The notes: generated by a model from the letters alone, not told the origin. A stretch of 52,444 bases of DNA from a bacterium (GCA_030535455.1 JAUNJY010000031.1:1-52444); one strand, 5' to 3'; positions 41,055 to 49,450 are shown, counted from the stretch's first letter. Numbers and translations are program-made.

Positions 41055-43166
41055 ATGCAGCTAGAGGAAATCATAGGGAAGCTGAACGACTATCAGAAAG
41101 AGGCAGTATTAGATGACAGTAATGCTTGTATTGTAAATGCAAATGTAGGAAGTGGGAAGACTACGGTCCTGATTGCAAAAATTCTTTACCTTCACGAGTG
41201 CAAGCAGGTTCCTTACAAAGATATGATTGTTTTGACATTTACCAATAAGGCCGCAGGAGAGATTAAGGAAAGGCTGCTAAAGCAGCAGTCGGATATTCCG
41301 AAAGAGGATCTGATTGGATTTGGAACGTTCCACAGCGTAGCATTGAATTTATTAAAGACAAAGCTTCCGGTGGAGAGACTGGGATATACCAAGGAATTTC
41401 TTGTGATTGATCCAGAAGAGGAATTGGACCTGGTATCCCAGATCACAGCGAGAGAAAAGTTGACAATTAAATATAAAAACCGTTTAAAGAAACGCTTGGA
41501 AAAGGCAAAGAAGATTACAGATGAGGAAAAGAAAGTCTCGAAATACAATGATGATTTATTTCATTTGGTTGACCTATTAAAGGAGGAGAAGGTAAAGCAG
41601 AATAAGATGACCTTTGATGACCTGCTATCAAATACAATTCAATTAATGGAGGAAGAAAATATAATCCCTGGATTTATCATTGTAGATGAGGTGCAGGACT
41701 GTGATGAGATGCAGCTTGCATTTATTGACCAAATGAAAAAGGAAGGGACAAGGCTATTTTGTGTTGGGGACCCTAACCAGGTAATCTATAGCTGGCGAGG
41801 AAGCAGCCAAAGTGCACTATATACGCTGAAGTTTCGATATGATGCAAGGGAATTGTCTTTACCAATCAATTATCGGTCCAGCAATGCCATCCTGGCAGCC
41901 GCCAAATGCTTCTTGCAGATGGGCGGACGCTTAGAGGGAAAACGCAAAGAGGGAGAAAAAATTGTTGTAAAAAATCAGTATGATACGTTTATTGAAGCAA
42001 ATGATTTGGCGGAGCGGATTAAGAAGTTGCATGAAGAGGGACTTCCATATAAGGAAATCGCAATCTTTTATCGTTTGCAAAATCAATCTCAGGTATTTGA
42101 GGATGTATTTACAAAGAATGAAATCCCCTTTGAAGTATCTTTAAAGAAGACAATCAAGGATATTCCGGTCCTTAACTGGGTCATACGCCTGTTACGTGCA
42201 TCAGTAAATCCAAAGGATATTAGTGCGTTGACTTATGTGCTGAGTAACAAAGAGTATGGAGAACATTTTACAGAAAAAGAAGCCGTAAAGCTTATTGCAG
42301 GAACAAGCAAGAAGAGTTCAAGAGTACTGCCATGCATTTATGCATTTTCCACAGCGTGCAGCAGGCTAAGTACACCACAAGACCTTTATAATTATTTCGG
42401 ATTAGACATGTTGATACGTCCTACTTCTTCAAGCTTTTTGGAGGACAAAGAGTCGATCCTGAAGCTATTTGAGGTGATCTTTACTTACTGCAAAGAACAT
42501 AGTCTTCCTTTGTTAGAAGGGGGCAGGGAGTTTATCAATTCGTCCTCTTTATATGGAATTAACATCTTAAAGAAGGATATTGACAGCCAGGTGGATTCTG
42601 TAAAGTTAATGACCCTTCATGCATCAAAGGGCCTGGAATTTTCCCATGTGTTTATAACCGGTGTAAACTATGGGTTGATCCCATTGCAGACAAGGAGCTA
42701 TGAAGAGGAGGAAGAGGAACAACGCCTGTTCTTTGTAGGAATTACAAGGGCAAAAGATTATCTGGAGCTATCGTATTACACCAATCCGGGAAGCTATCAG
42801 GCAGCCCCAGGAGAAAGCCGTTATATCAAGCGAATCCCAAAGGAACTTATCCAGGGTGAGGAAAAGATGGCGGAAAAAATAAGCCTAAAGGAACTAAAGC
42901 GTCAAGTGCTTATGGAAAAAGAGGAAGCTAGGCTTACCAAAACAAAGGAAACAGCTGCTTCTAGCCAGGTGGCAGAGAGTGTTTCGGATATGGAAGAACC
43001 AAGTATACAAAATCAGGACGCAAACCCAGTTAGAAAGGTAAGCCATAAGAAATATGGAATAGGAACCGTAGTAACCGAAGATGACATGATGATCACGGTT
43101 GCATTTGAAGGCTATGGTGAAAAAGAGTTTATGAAGGCATTTAGCGAGTTAGAAGAGTTAGACTAA
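41055..43166 (+). CDS. UvrD/PcrA/Rep-family superfamily 1 helicase
   Basis: 703 residues. Motif Q/I: LNDYQKEAVL...NANVGSGKTTVLIAKI. Motif Ia: VLTFTNKAAGEIKERL. Motif II: FIIVDEVQDCDEMQ (DEVQ in place of DEFQ). Motif III: GDPNQVIYSWRG. Motif IV: LPINYRSS. Motif V: VKLMTLHASKGLEFSHVFITG. Motif VI: RLFFVGITRAKDYLELSY. The C-terminus (KVSHKKYGIGTVV...MMITVAFEGYGEKEFMKAFSELEEL) is a PcrA-like Tudor fold that binds RNA polymerase in PcrA. AGGAGGCGG precedes the ATG. It is coupled to the MrfA-like gene, suggesting a shared DNA-repair transcript. Confidence 0.92.
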   Translation: MQLEEIIGKLNDYQKEAVLDDSNACIVNANVGSGKTTVLIAKILYLHECKQVPYKDMIVLTFTNKAAGEIKERLLKQQSDIPKEDLIGFGTFHSVALNLLKTKLPVERLGYTKEFLVIDPEEELDLVSQITAREKLTIKYKNRLKKRLEKAKKITDEEKKVSKYNDDLFHLVDLLKEEKVKQNKMTFDDLLSNTIQLMEEENIIPGFIIVDEVQDCDEMQLAFIDQMKKEGTRLFCVGDPNQVIYSWRGSSQSALYTLKFRYDARELSLPINYRSSNAILAAAKCFLQMGGRLEGKRKEGEKIVVKNQYDTFIEANDLAERIKKLHEEGLPYKEIAIFYRLQNQSQVFEDVFTKNEIPFEVSLKKTIKDIPVLNWVIRLLRASVNPKDISALTYVLSNKEYGEHFTEKEAVKLIAGTSKKSSRVLPCIYAFSTACSRLSTPQDLYNYFGLDMLIRPTSSSFLEDKESILKLFEVIFTYCKEHSLPLLEGGREFINSSSLYGINILKKDIDSQVDSVKLMTLHASKGLEFSHVFITGVNYGLIPLQTRSYEEEEEEQRLFFVGITRAKDYLELSYYTNPGSYQAAPGESRYIKRIPKELIQGEEKMAEKISLKELKRQVLMEKEEARLTKTKETAASSQVAESVSDMEEPSIQNQDANPVRKVSHKKYGIGTVVTEDDMMITVAFEGYGEKEFMKAFSELEELD

Positions 43167-43189
43167 ATGCCTCTGTAAAGGAGAAGGAA

Positions 43190-44095
43190 ATGAAGATTTC
43201 AGTAGTAGGAAGCATTAATATGGATATGACGGTGAAAACAGCGCGTATTCCAATCAAAGGAGAGACCGTCAAGGGAGAGGACCTAACATATATTCCTGGA
43301 GGAAAAGGGGCTAATCAGGCAGTCGCAATGGCAAAGTTAGGGGCTAGCGTGGAGATGTTTGGTTGTGTTGGAGATGATGCAGCAGGAAAACAGCTTGTCA
43401 AAAACCTAGAGCAATATGGCATTGTTACAAAAAACATCAAGACCGTAAAAGACGTACCCACAGGGGTAGCCTTGATTACAGTGGGAGAGAAGGACAATAC
43501 AATCGTTGTGGTGGCAGGAGCCAATGATAGTGTTACGATCCCTTATATCGATAGTATAAAAGAGGATCTGCTGTCGTCGGATCTTGTTCTGCTACAGCAT
43601 GAAATTCCAAAGGACACAGTACAGTATGTAATTGATGTATGTTACAAAGCAGGAATTAAGGTGATCTTAAACCCTGCACCGGCTAGAGACGTCAGACAGG
43701 AAGACATAGAGAAGGTCGCATACCTTACTCCAAATGAACATGAGGCTGCAATCCTATTTGGAGCAGAGAACTCTTTAGAAGACCTGGTAAAGGCTTATCC
43801 TGAAAAAATGATCATTACCATGGGGAAAGAAGGGGCAATCATGTGTGGAGAGAAGGGCAAAGTGATTACAGTACCGGCAGGAAAAGCCAAGGTTGTGGAC
43901 ACAACAGGAGCAGGAGATACATTAAACGGAGCGTTTGCAGTACAGATTGCGAAGGGGAGGACAATGGAAGAAGCCTTGCGTTTTGCAACTACTGCTGCCA
44001 GTTTATCAACGGAAACCTTTGGAGCCCAAGCAGGCATGCCAAGTTATGAAGAAGTGGAAAGGATGATGTCTAATGACAATTGCAGAAGTAAGTAA
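43190..44095 (+). CDS. rbsK: Ribokinase (PfkB family)
   Basis: 301 residues. N-terminal VVGSINMDMTVKTARIPIKGETVKG, the ribokinase signature GGKGANQAVAMAKLGA (about 37-52), LNPAPAR (about 160-166) and the ATP/catalytic motif VVDTTGAGDTLNGAFAV (about 237-253). It phosphorylates ribose to ribose-5-phosphate. The neighbouring nucleoside importer is 11 kb away, so no rbs transporter is close. GGAGAAGGAA precedes the ATG. It overlaps the MerR gene by 23 nt. Confidence 0.93.
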   Translation: MKISVVGSINMDMTVKTARIPIKGETVKGEDLTYIPGGKGANQAVAMAKLGASVEMFGCVGDDAAGKQLVKNLEQYGIVTKNIKTVKDVPTGVALITVGEKDNTIVVVAGANDSVTIPYIDSIKEDLLSSDLVLLQHEIPKDTVQYVIDVCYKAGIKVILNPAPARDVRQEDIEKVAYLTPNEHEAAILFGAENSLEDLVKAYPEKMIITMGKEGAIMCGEKGKVITVPAGKAKVVDTTGAGDTLNGAFAVQIAKGRTMEEALRFATTAASLSTETFGAQAGMPSYEEVERMMSNDNCRSK

Positions 44096-44453
44096 GGAAT
44101 ATGACTTGACGCCAGACACCCTGCGTTATTACGAACGGATTGGATTGCTCCCCCATGTACAGCGCAATGCCAGTGGAATTCGTAATTATAGCGAAAGTGA
44201 TCTTAAATGGGTGGAATTTATCAAATGTATGAGAAATGCAGGGCTGTCGATCGAGGTACTGGCAGAGTACGTTTCCTTGTTTCAGGAAGGCCATTCTACA
44301 GTAGGTGCAAGAAAGCAGCTGCTAATGGAACAAAGAAGCCAGCTGGCACAACGAATTGAACATTTGCAGGTCACATTATCCCGCTTAGACAAGAAAATTG
44401 AGAGCTATGATGAACTAATGGTTTCAGTGGAGGAAGATCTGAAGCGAGAATAA
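44073..44453 (+). CDS. MerR-family regulator
   Basis: 126 residues: TIAEVSKEYDLTPDTLRYYERIGLLPHVQRNASGIRNYSESDLKWVEFIKCMRNAGLSIEVLAEYVSLFQ is a complete MerR DNA-binding domain, followed by a coiled-coil dimerisation helix (about 80-118) and almost no effector domain. This is the compact type common for stress or aldehyde sensors. It lacks the Cys typical of AdhR/NmlR. It overlaps the end of rbsK; GGAAAGGATG within that gene can serve as ribosome site. The target is unknown. Confidence 0.9.
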   Translation: MTIAEVSKEYDLTPDTLRYYERIGLLPHVQRNASGIRNYSESDLKWVEFIKCMRNAGLSIEVLAEYVSLFQEGHSTVGARKQLLMEQRSQLAQRIEHLQVTLSRLDKKIESYDELMVSVEEDLKRE

Positions 44454-44543
44454 GAAACAAAACAATAGGTTTGCTTTCCAAAAGGATTAGAAATGTATTA
44501 TAATAGAATCAGGATGTAATCTTAAGAATATGGGGGTATCATT

Positions 44544-45179
44544 ATGAATACAGTCTGGTTCTATAAAATAATTGGAAAGGCATATGACCTTTTAGATGTT
44601 ACATATTTTCGGAATGTCAACAGGAGTCCTAGAATGGCAGTACTGGATCTGATACCAAAAGAGAAGGAGTTAAAGGTATTAGATTTATGCACAGGGACTG
44701 GGGTGAGTTGTATTGAGATTGCTAAGGCAAGACCAGATACAATGGTAGTAGGTGTAGACCGTTCCAAAGAAATGCTAAGAATTGTAAATCACAAGATTAA
44801 AAAGGATCGTGTAACCAATATAAGGCTGAAACGAAAGGATGCAAGTCATACGTCGCTTCCAGAGAAAAGCTTTGATGTAATTTTATTATCCCTGGTGCTT
44901 CATGAGTGCAGTGAGAAAGAGGCAAAGGCAATTATGCAGGAAGCAAGCAGGCTGCTTAAAGATAGTGGAAAGCTTCTTGTGACAGAATGGGAAGAATGCA
45001 AGGAACCTGTCAGAAGGGTATTATTTTATCTGATTAAGAAGCTTGAGCCAAAGCAATACAAAGAATTTGCAAACCAGGATATGAAGAAGTATATGAAAAG
45101 GATGGGCTTTGAGTTACGTTATACGAGACATTGTGATTATACCAAGGTTATGGTGCTTAAAAAGCTAAAAAGTGAATAG
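44544..45179 (+). CDS. Class I SAM-dependent methyltransferase
   Basis: 211 residues. Motif I VLDLCTGTGVSCIEIAKA (about 46-63), acidic motif II VVGVDRSKEMLRIV, motif III RKDASHTSLPEKSFDVILLSLVLHE, and a post-motif GKLLVTEWEE. The overall form resembles UbiE/Methyltransf_11 small-molecule enzymes. The substrate is unknown. ATGGGGG lies upstream of the ATG. It follows a 90-bp gap after the MerR gene, and no terminator is evident, so it may be in the same transcript. Confidence 0.88.
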   Translation: MNTVWFYKIIGKAYDLLDVTYFRNVNRSPRMAVLDLIPKEKELKVLDLCTGTGVSCIEIAKARPDTMVVGVDRSKEMLRIVNHKIKKDRVTNIRLKRKDASHTSLPEKSFDVILLSLVLHECSEKEAKAIMQEASRLLKDSGKLLVTEWEECKEPVRRVLFYLIKKLEPKQYKEFANQDMKKYMKRMGFELRYTRHCDYTKVMVLKKLKSE

Positions 45180-45218
45180 TTAATTAGTAATTGTGATGGA
45201 TTAGCAGGTGAAAAAAAT

Positions 45219-45857
45219 ATGGCATATAGGGCAGTTCTATTTGATTTTGATTATACATTAGGAGATTCTACAAATGGAATTGTAGCATGTATGGATTTTG
45301 CATTTGAGAAAATGGGATGCAAGAAGAAATCAGAGGATGCTATAAAAAAGACAATCGGACATCGATTGCAGGATGCTTATGTTCAGCTGGAACAAGATGA
45401 AAATAAAGAAAAACAAGAATTATTTAAAAAATATTATTTAGAAAAAGCAGACCAGGTTATGACGGACTCCGCAATTCTTTACGAAGGTGTCATCGATATG
45501 CTGAAAGAGTTAAAGACTAAGGGCATGAAATTAGGCGTCATAACGACAAAGCAACGATATCGAGTGCTAGATATACTAAAAAAGTTTAATATAAAACAGT
45601 ATTTTGATGTTACCATTGGCGGTGATAGTGTACATAAAGAAAAACCAGATCCAGAAGGGATCCGGTTGGCAATGAGCATGTTGAAAATGGAAAAAGAAGA
45701 TATTTTATATGTAGGGGACAGTCTTGTCGATGCCAGCACTGCAAAGAGGGCAGGAGTGGACTTTATAGCCGTATTAACTGGCACAACGACAAAAGATGAG
45801 TTTATCAAATACCCTTATAAGCAGATAATAAAAGATGTAAGCCGCATGGTTGTATGA
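45219..45857 (+). CDS. HAD-superfamily phosphatase (phosphoglycolate phosphatase-like)
   Basis: 212 residues. HAD motif I LFDFDYTLGDST with two Asp residues (D9, D11), C1 cap helices at about 20-90, motif II LGVITTKQR, motif III GGDSVHKEKPDP, motif IV DILYVGDSLVDASTAKRAG. This is the Gph/PgmB-like group. Likely substrates are phosphoglycolate, pyrophosphate or a sugar phosphate. AGGTG precedes the ATG. Its stop lies within the promoter region of the yjdF leader (TTGTAT at 45850). Confidence 0.88.
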   Translation: MAYRAVLFDFDYTLGDSTNGIVACMDFAFEKMGCKKKSEDAIKKTIGHRLQDAYVQLEQDENKEKQELFKKYYLEKADQVMTDSAILYEGVIDMLKELKTKGMKLGVITTKQRYRVLDILKKFNIKQYFDVTIGGDSVHKEKPDPEGIRLAMSMLKMEKEDILYVGDSLVDASTAKRAGVDFIAVLTGTTTKDEFIKYPYKQIIKDVSRMVV

Positions 45858-45878
45858 CTAAAAAGAGAGTGATATAAT
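45850..45878 (+). promoter_or_regulatory. Promoter of the yjdF riboswitch transcript
   Basis: TTGTAT (45850-45855), 17-bp spacer, TATAAT (45873-45878). The -35 overlaps the last codons of the HAD gene. Transcription would start near 45885. Confidence 0.75.
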
Positions 45879-45888
45879 AAAAAAAGCA

Positions 45889-46045
45889 AAGATAAAAACA
45901 CATTCCGGTTGGTAGTCCGGAAGCATTTCAGATAAATGATAAGCAGCGTCTGAATTGTCAGTAACCTGCCTCCTTTGGTTGTCCGATCTTTGAGTAATCA
46001 TAAGAGACTGTATAAAGCAGGCCTCTTATAATAAAAGGAGGGCTT
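45889..46045 (+). ncRNA. yjdF-motif riboswitch (azaaromatic-sensing), with SD-sequestering segment
   Basis: A ~155-nt structured leader directly before yjdF. Hairpins include TTCCGG/CCGGAA (45903-45920), CATTT/AAATG around 45925-45938, and ATAAGAG/CTCTTAT (46010-46030). CCTCCTTT (45969-45976) is exactly complementary to the Shine-Dalgarno AAAGGAGG (46034-46041), giving an obvious on/off switch of translation. The RNA family assignment rests on position before a YjdF gene, size and this switch; I did not match a full consensus. Known yjdF RNAs bind azaaromatic compounds and control translation. Confidence 0.8.
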
Positions 46046-46048
46046 TAC

Positions 46049-46468
46049 ATGGACCAGGTAAAAGATAGATGCCTAGTATATTTTGAAGATCCATTCTGGG
46101 TAGGTGTGTTTGAACAATGTTACGAAAATAAGATATCCGTCAGCAAAGTGACATTTGGACCCGAGCCAAAAGATTATCAGGTATATGAGTTTATCAGGAA
46201 GCAGTTCTATCAATTGCAGTTTAGTCCCATGTTACAGATGGATGCTGTGAAAAATAATAAAATTAACCCCAAACGAATGCAGCGTGAGGCTAGGAAGGAA
46301 TTAGCCAATGGCGGCATCGGCACAAAATCACAGCAGGCACTGAAAGAGCAGCAAGAGCAAAGAAAACTAGAAAGAAAAGAGATCAGGAAGAAACGCTCAG
46401 AACGAGAAAAAGAAGAGCATTTCCTGCAAAAGCAACAAAAGAGAAAGCAGAAGCATAAAGGCAGATAA
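46049..46468 (+). CDS. yjdF: YjdF-family protein (DUF2992)
   Basis: 139 residues. The N-terminal half is the YjdF core: RCLVYFEDPFWVGVFEQCYENKISVSKVTFGPEPKDYQVYEFI...LQFSP. The C-terminal ~65 residues are a highly charged, Lys/Arg/Glu/Gln-rich helix (KEQQEQRKLERKEIRKKRSE...), typical of the family and possibly nucleic-acid binding. Function is unknown; it is regulated by the yjdF RNA, which senses aromatic heterocycles and hints at a role in handling toxic aromatics. The strong SD AAAGGAGGG lies 7 nt upstream and pairs with the leader's anti-SD. Confidence 0.92.
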   Translation: MDQVKDRCLVYFEDPFWVGVFEQCYENKISVSKVTFGPEPKDYQVYEFIRKQFYQLQFSPMLQMDAVKNNKINPKRMQREARKELANGGIGTKSQQALKEQQEQRKLERKEIRKKRSEREKEEHFLQKQQKRKQKHKGR

Positions 46469-46521
46469 TCATTTGCAGCAGATAAAAGGAATATGTAAGC
46501 AGGTCAGGAGAGTAGACGACT

Positions 46522-46833
46522 ATGAAAATAACAATGTATGGGGCAGCGATTTGTCCTGATTGTGTTGTTGCAAAACAACAGTTAAGTTTGAAGAATGATG
46601 TGGAAGTAGAGTATAAAGACATTACATCAGCAACTGCCATATTAAAGGAGTTTTTAAAGTTCAGAGACAGTGAACCAATGTTTGAACCGATAAAAGCAGA
46701 TGGAAAAATCGGAATTCCTTTCTTTATCTTAGAAGATGGAACTAAGACATTTGACATCGAAAACTATGTGGCATTTGATCCAAACTTAGTAAGAGAAGTA
46801 AATGCATGTTCCATAGATGGTAAGAACTGCTAG
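46522..46833 (+). CDS. Glutaredoxin-like thiol-disulfide protein
   Basis: 103 residues: MKITMYGAAICPDCVVAKQQL is a thioredoxin-fold N-terminus with active site CPDC (Cys11-Cys14), followed by the cis-Pro motif GKIGIPFFILEDG (about 67-79). The C-terminus ends DGKNC, giving extra Cys residues (96, 103). It is longer than the NrdH class, and the CPDC motif is typical of clostridial glutaredoxin-related proteins. It probably shares the yjdF transcript (53-bp gap) and ends in a strong terminator. Confidence 0.85.
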   Translation: MKITMYGAAICPDCVVAKQQLSLKNDVEVEYKDITSATAILKEFLKFRDSEPMFEPIKADGKIGIPFFILEDGTKTFDIENYVAFDPNLVREVNACSIDGKNC

Positions 46834-46842
46834 TGAAGATGA

Positions 46843-46894
46843 AATGGAGTATCTAACATAATGCGGTGTCATTGTGCTAGATACTCCATTTTTT
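46843..46894 (+). terminator. Terminator after the glutaredoxin-like gene
   Basis: AATGGAGTATCTA (46843-46855)/TAGATACTCCATT (46878-46890), 13-bp perfect stem with a 22-nt loop, then TTTTTT. Confidence 0.92.
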
Positions 46895-46992
46895 AATTGC
46901 TAGGATACATCTCTTCGGACAGCCTCCTAGCAATTAAAGAGAAGACTCTTTCCTAATAAATTCCCTAAAAAACAGATAGCCAGGCACAGTTT
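46895..46992 (+). repeat. Composite intergenic hairpin repeat, copy E (decayed)
   Basis: H1: AATTGCTAGG (46895-46904)/CCTAGCAATT (46926-46935) with apex ATACATCTCTTCGGACAGCCT. The spacer AAAAAACAGATAGCCAGGCACAG resembles the H2-box junction of copies B and C (AAAAAACAGAAAGCC). H3 and H4 are missing. Confidence 0.55.
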
Positions 46993-47020
46993 TTTTTAAG
47001 ATGAATAACATAATCATAGC

Positions 47021-48889
47021 GTGACAGTTATGCTTGGGGGTGAGTTCTTGAATGTAGACAGCTTACTAAAATATCTGAACAATGTGGAAAATTGGTACTT
47101 CTCAAGAAATAAAAATCTTTCTGTGATTGCCACCCAGTCAATTAACGCAGAGGACTATGTAATATATAAAGTAGAACCTTTGGGAACGGATAGTGCAAGC
47201 AAAGCATTTTCAGCACTTGAGAATGTGTTAAGCGCAATGGAGATGCCAGGAATCATACTATTTTATTGCATACAAGGAGTAAATGGCACAATCCAGTACT
47301 ATTATGGCATCAGCATTGATACTACTTATCATATGGACCAAAGAATGAGTCAGAATGTATTATCGCAGGCAAGCATGGTCTTTGAAGCGGTATATACAGG
47401 AAATTTTCCTGGAAATCCATTAATCCCGTTAAGCACCATAGAGAAGTGCGCCCTTGCAAAAAGCGTATATGATTACTGCTACGCCGGGGTGTTAGAAGGG
47501 GTTCCCGGAGAGTTTGATACGTCAACCAATGAGATTGGAGCCAATAATGTAAATCGTTCCATGTCAGGAGATAATTTCTTGGTAGTTCAATTGGCAAGAC
47601 CGTTATGTCTTGCTTTGGATAATCAAATCTCATGTAATATTGAGGAAATTACGTCTCAATTGGAGCCTTTGGCAAATCGGACGGAAAATTGTGTCCACTC
47701 AGACTCGAAGAATAGCAGTTTTAACGTAAATGAAGGGCATTTCTGTTCTAATAGTTATATCAGAGGAAATACTGAAGTGCGTAGAGAGTACCGTTTTACA
47801 GACAATAATGGAACGACAGTAGCAACGCCGGCAGCAAACCGCTCATCCAATTTGGCGGTGGAAACAAACGAGGGAAGTACTCAGTCTGCAACTGACCCGA
47901 AACGCAGATTGACCAATATAGAACGGGCAAATGATTTGGAAGATGCAGTATTTGAAGGTGAGTTTCAGGGAACTGCAACAAGCTTTGCCAATCTTGTTAA
48001 TAATGACTTACTAGAGGAAGAAGATTTAGAACCAATGGAGATTAAAAGCACGCAAAGAAAAAATCAAAAGAGGGTTCAAAATAAAGTTCAAAATAATTTT
48101 CAAAATAAAGCGAAAAGCAAGCAAGAGCAGCTACCACAAAAAAACTGCCAAAGATGTAACCGCAGAAAGCGAATGCAGCTACTTAATATTCAGGCCCTTC
48201 GCCCACCAGGAAACTATAATTCAAGAATTACCAATCGTGCCATTTCAAGAGGGCTTGGTGCGCCTAATTTGCCATTTGGAACAACACTGGCATCTCAGCT
48301 GGTAGGGGGAAGCTTGCCTTTAATAGATGGGGATTTTATGATTAGCGACATTGAACGTCAGATCAGCTTGTCTAACAGTAATACATTATTAAAGACAAAT
48401 AGTGATAATTTAGCAACGACACAAAGCAGTACGGCAACAAGGACAAAAACATCAACAAGAAATATTTCCAATCGAAATGCCTATAGTTGGGTCAGATATA
48501 ATGAGAACTTGTTGTACAGCAGGCTGGATGTAGGAAAGTCACAAGGGTTATACCTGTATACGACAGGGCTGTTTGCAGATAGTAATGTCACGCTGATCAA
48601 GTTGGCAGCAGCATTGAAGTATACGTATAATGCAAGAGGGTATAATAAAATTCCAGTGATTATGACAAATATGACCAGCTATGATTTAAGGATGCAGGCA
48701 TTTTGCAATTTTCAAATTCCGGAATATGTAAGAGCAGATGACAAATGTGAATTTTCAGATACGGATATTTTATTACACAGTAATTTTTCACAGTGTATGT
48801 CCAGAACCATTGCATACGGAGGAAATTGGCTGTCTAGTAAAGAGCTGGGGTCCATATTTGCACTTCCACAAGCTCAAATATCGGAATAA
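47021..48889 (+). CDS. Ser/Asn-rich protein resembling the front half of a HerA/VirB4-like ATPase, without motor domain
   Basis: 622 residues if the GTG is used; TTG 47048 after GGGGGTGAG gives MNVDSLLKYL and is an alternative. No signal peptide is seen. Residues 1-215 are folded, with NRSMSGDNFLVVQLARPL (178-195) like the 'am.g..wa.lvlA.Pl' segment of HerA/VirB4-type N-domains. About 220-500 is low-complexity (Ser/Thr/Asn/Gln) with a CQRC pair. Residues 505-622 (NENLLYSRLDVGKSQGLYLYTTGLFADSNVTLIKLAAALKYTY... SSKELGSIFALPQAQISE) match the segment that normally leads into the ATPase. The frame stops there, with no Walker A after it. It could be a truncation or a motorless partner. I hold the family link loosely. 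Confidence 0.5.
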   Translation: MTVMLGGEFLNVDSLLKYLNNVENWYFSRNKNLSVIATQSINAEDYVIYKVEPLGTDSASKAFSALENVLSAMEMPGIILFYCIQGVNGTIQYYYGISIDTTYHMDQRMSQNVLSQASMVFEAVYTGNFPGNPLIPLSTIEKCALAKSVYDYCYAGVLEGVPGEFDTSTNEIGANNVNRSMSGDNFLVVQLARPLCLALDNQISCNIEEITSQLEPLANRTENCVHSDSKNSSFNVNEGHFCSNSYIRGNTEVRREYRFTDNNGTTVATPAANRSSNLAVETNEGSTQSATDPKRRLTNIERANDLEDAVFEGEFQGTATSFANLVNNDLLEEEDLEPMEIKSTQRKNQKRVQNKVQNNFQNKAKSKQEQLPQKNCQRCNRRKRMQLLNIQALRPPGNYNSRITNRAISRGLGAPNLPFGTTLASQLVGGSLPLIDGDFMISDIERQISLSNSNTLLKTNSDNLATTQSSTATRTKTSTRNISNRNAYSWVRYNENLLYSRLDVGKSQGLYLYTTGLFADSNVTLIKLAAALKYTYNARGYNKIPVIMTNMTSYDLRMQAFCNFQIPEYVRADDKCEFSDTDILLHSNFSQCMSRTIAYGGNWLSSKELGSIFALPQAQISE

Positions 48890-48959
48890 ATGAAACTACA
48901 AATGATGCAATAGTGAATTAATTTAGCGAAAATACTAAGTATAAAAAATAAATAAAACA

Positions 48960-49406
48960 GGATAATTTTTCCATAAAATATGTTGCTTAATTACAAAATT
49001 AGGAGTATTCTATAGTTACAAAAGAAACATTAAGGTGTAGGTACGTTAGAGAAAAAATTGTATCTAATGCTTGTATAGAGATTGGAGGTGTAACGGAAAA
49101 GTAACCTGAACAAACTCTTGGAAAACGCTAGTTGCGCTTGACATACCTCGCGATTTTTACCTAGGAACGATTAAGTTTTATTTATTACAACGTTGTAATT
49201 TACAAACCAAAAGGATTTAAGAAGGAAAGAAAAGTTACGAACTAGAATATAACATACGTATCCCAAACAAAAGGTACCAGTAGAACATAGTAAGATACGT
49301 GTTGAGAGTTTAAAATACATAGCCACAAGATAATTATAATAAGAACTAATATAATATCCTTTCTTAAAAAGGAAGCTGTTGACGAAAGTAGACAGCTTCT
49401 TTTTTA
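48960..49406 (+). ncRNA. Long noncoding stretch with terminator, candidate ncRNA
   Basis: The gap 48890-49550 has no credible ORF. It contains a perfect 16-bp palindrome ATTACAACGTTGTAAT (49184-49199), a long-range stem ACGTATC/GATACGT (49256-49262 with 49293-49299), TTAGA/TCTAA near 49046-49066, and a strong terminator GAAGCTGT/ACAGCTTC with seven Ts (49371-49406). The terminator is 480 nt beyond the preceding stop codon, so either a very long 3' UTR or a separate RNA ends here. No known RNA class was recognised. Boundaries are approximate. Confidence 0.35.
49371..49406 (+). terminator. Strong Rho-independent terminator
   Basis: GGAAGCTGTTGAC... pairs as GAAGCTGT/ACAGCTTC around GTTGAC/GTAGAC-like inner bases, with seven Ts. 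It ends the transcript that crosses the noncoding region. Confidence 0.85.
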
Positions 49407-49450
49407 AATTGATAGTAAACTTCTCTTCGAGAACTTACCGAACAATTAAC
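49407..49450 (+). repeat. Intergenic repeat, copy F (H1 module only)
   Basis: AATTG (49407-49411)/CAATT (49443-49447) enclose AAACTTCTCTTCGAGAA (from 49417), identical over 17 nt to the apex of copy D. The flanking arms are decayed. H2-H4 are missing. Confidence 0.55.

Noticed and set aside
49138-49166. TTGACA at 49138 as promoter of a ncRNA
   Set aside because: No acceptable -10 lies 16-18 bp downstream (the sequence there is CTAGGA).
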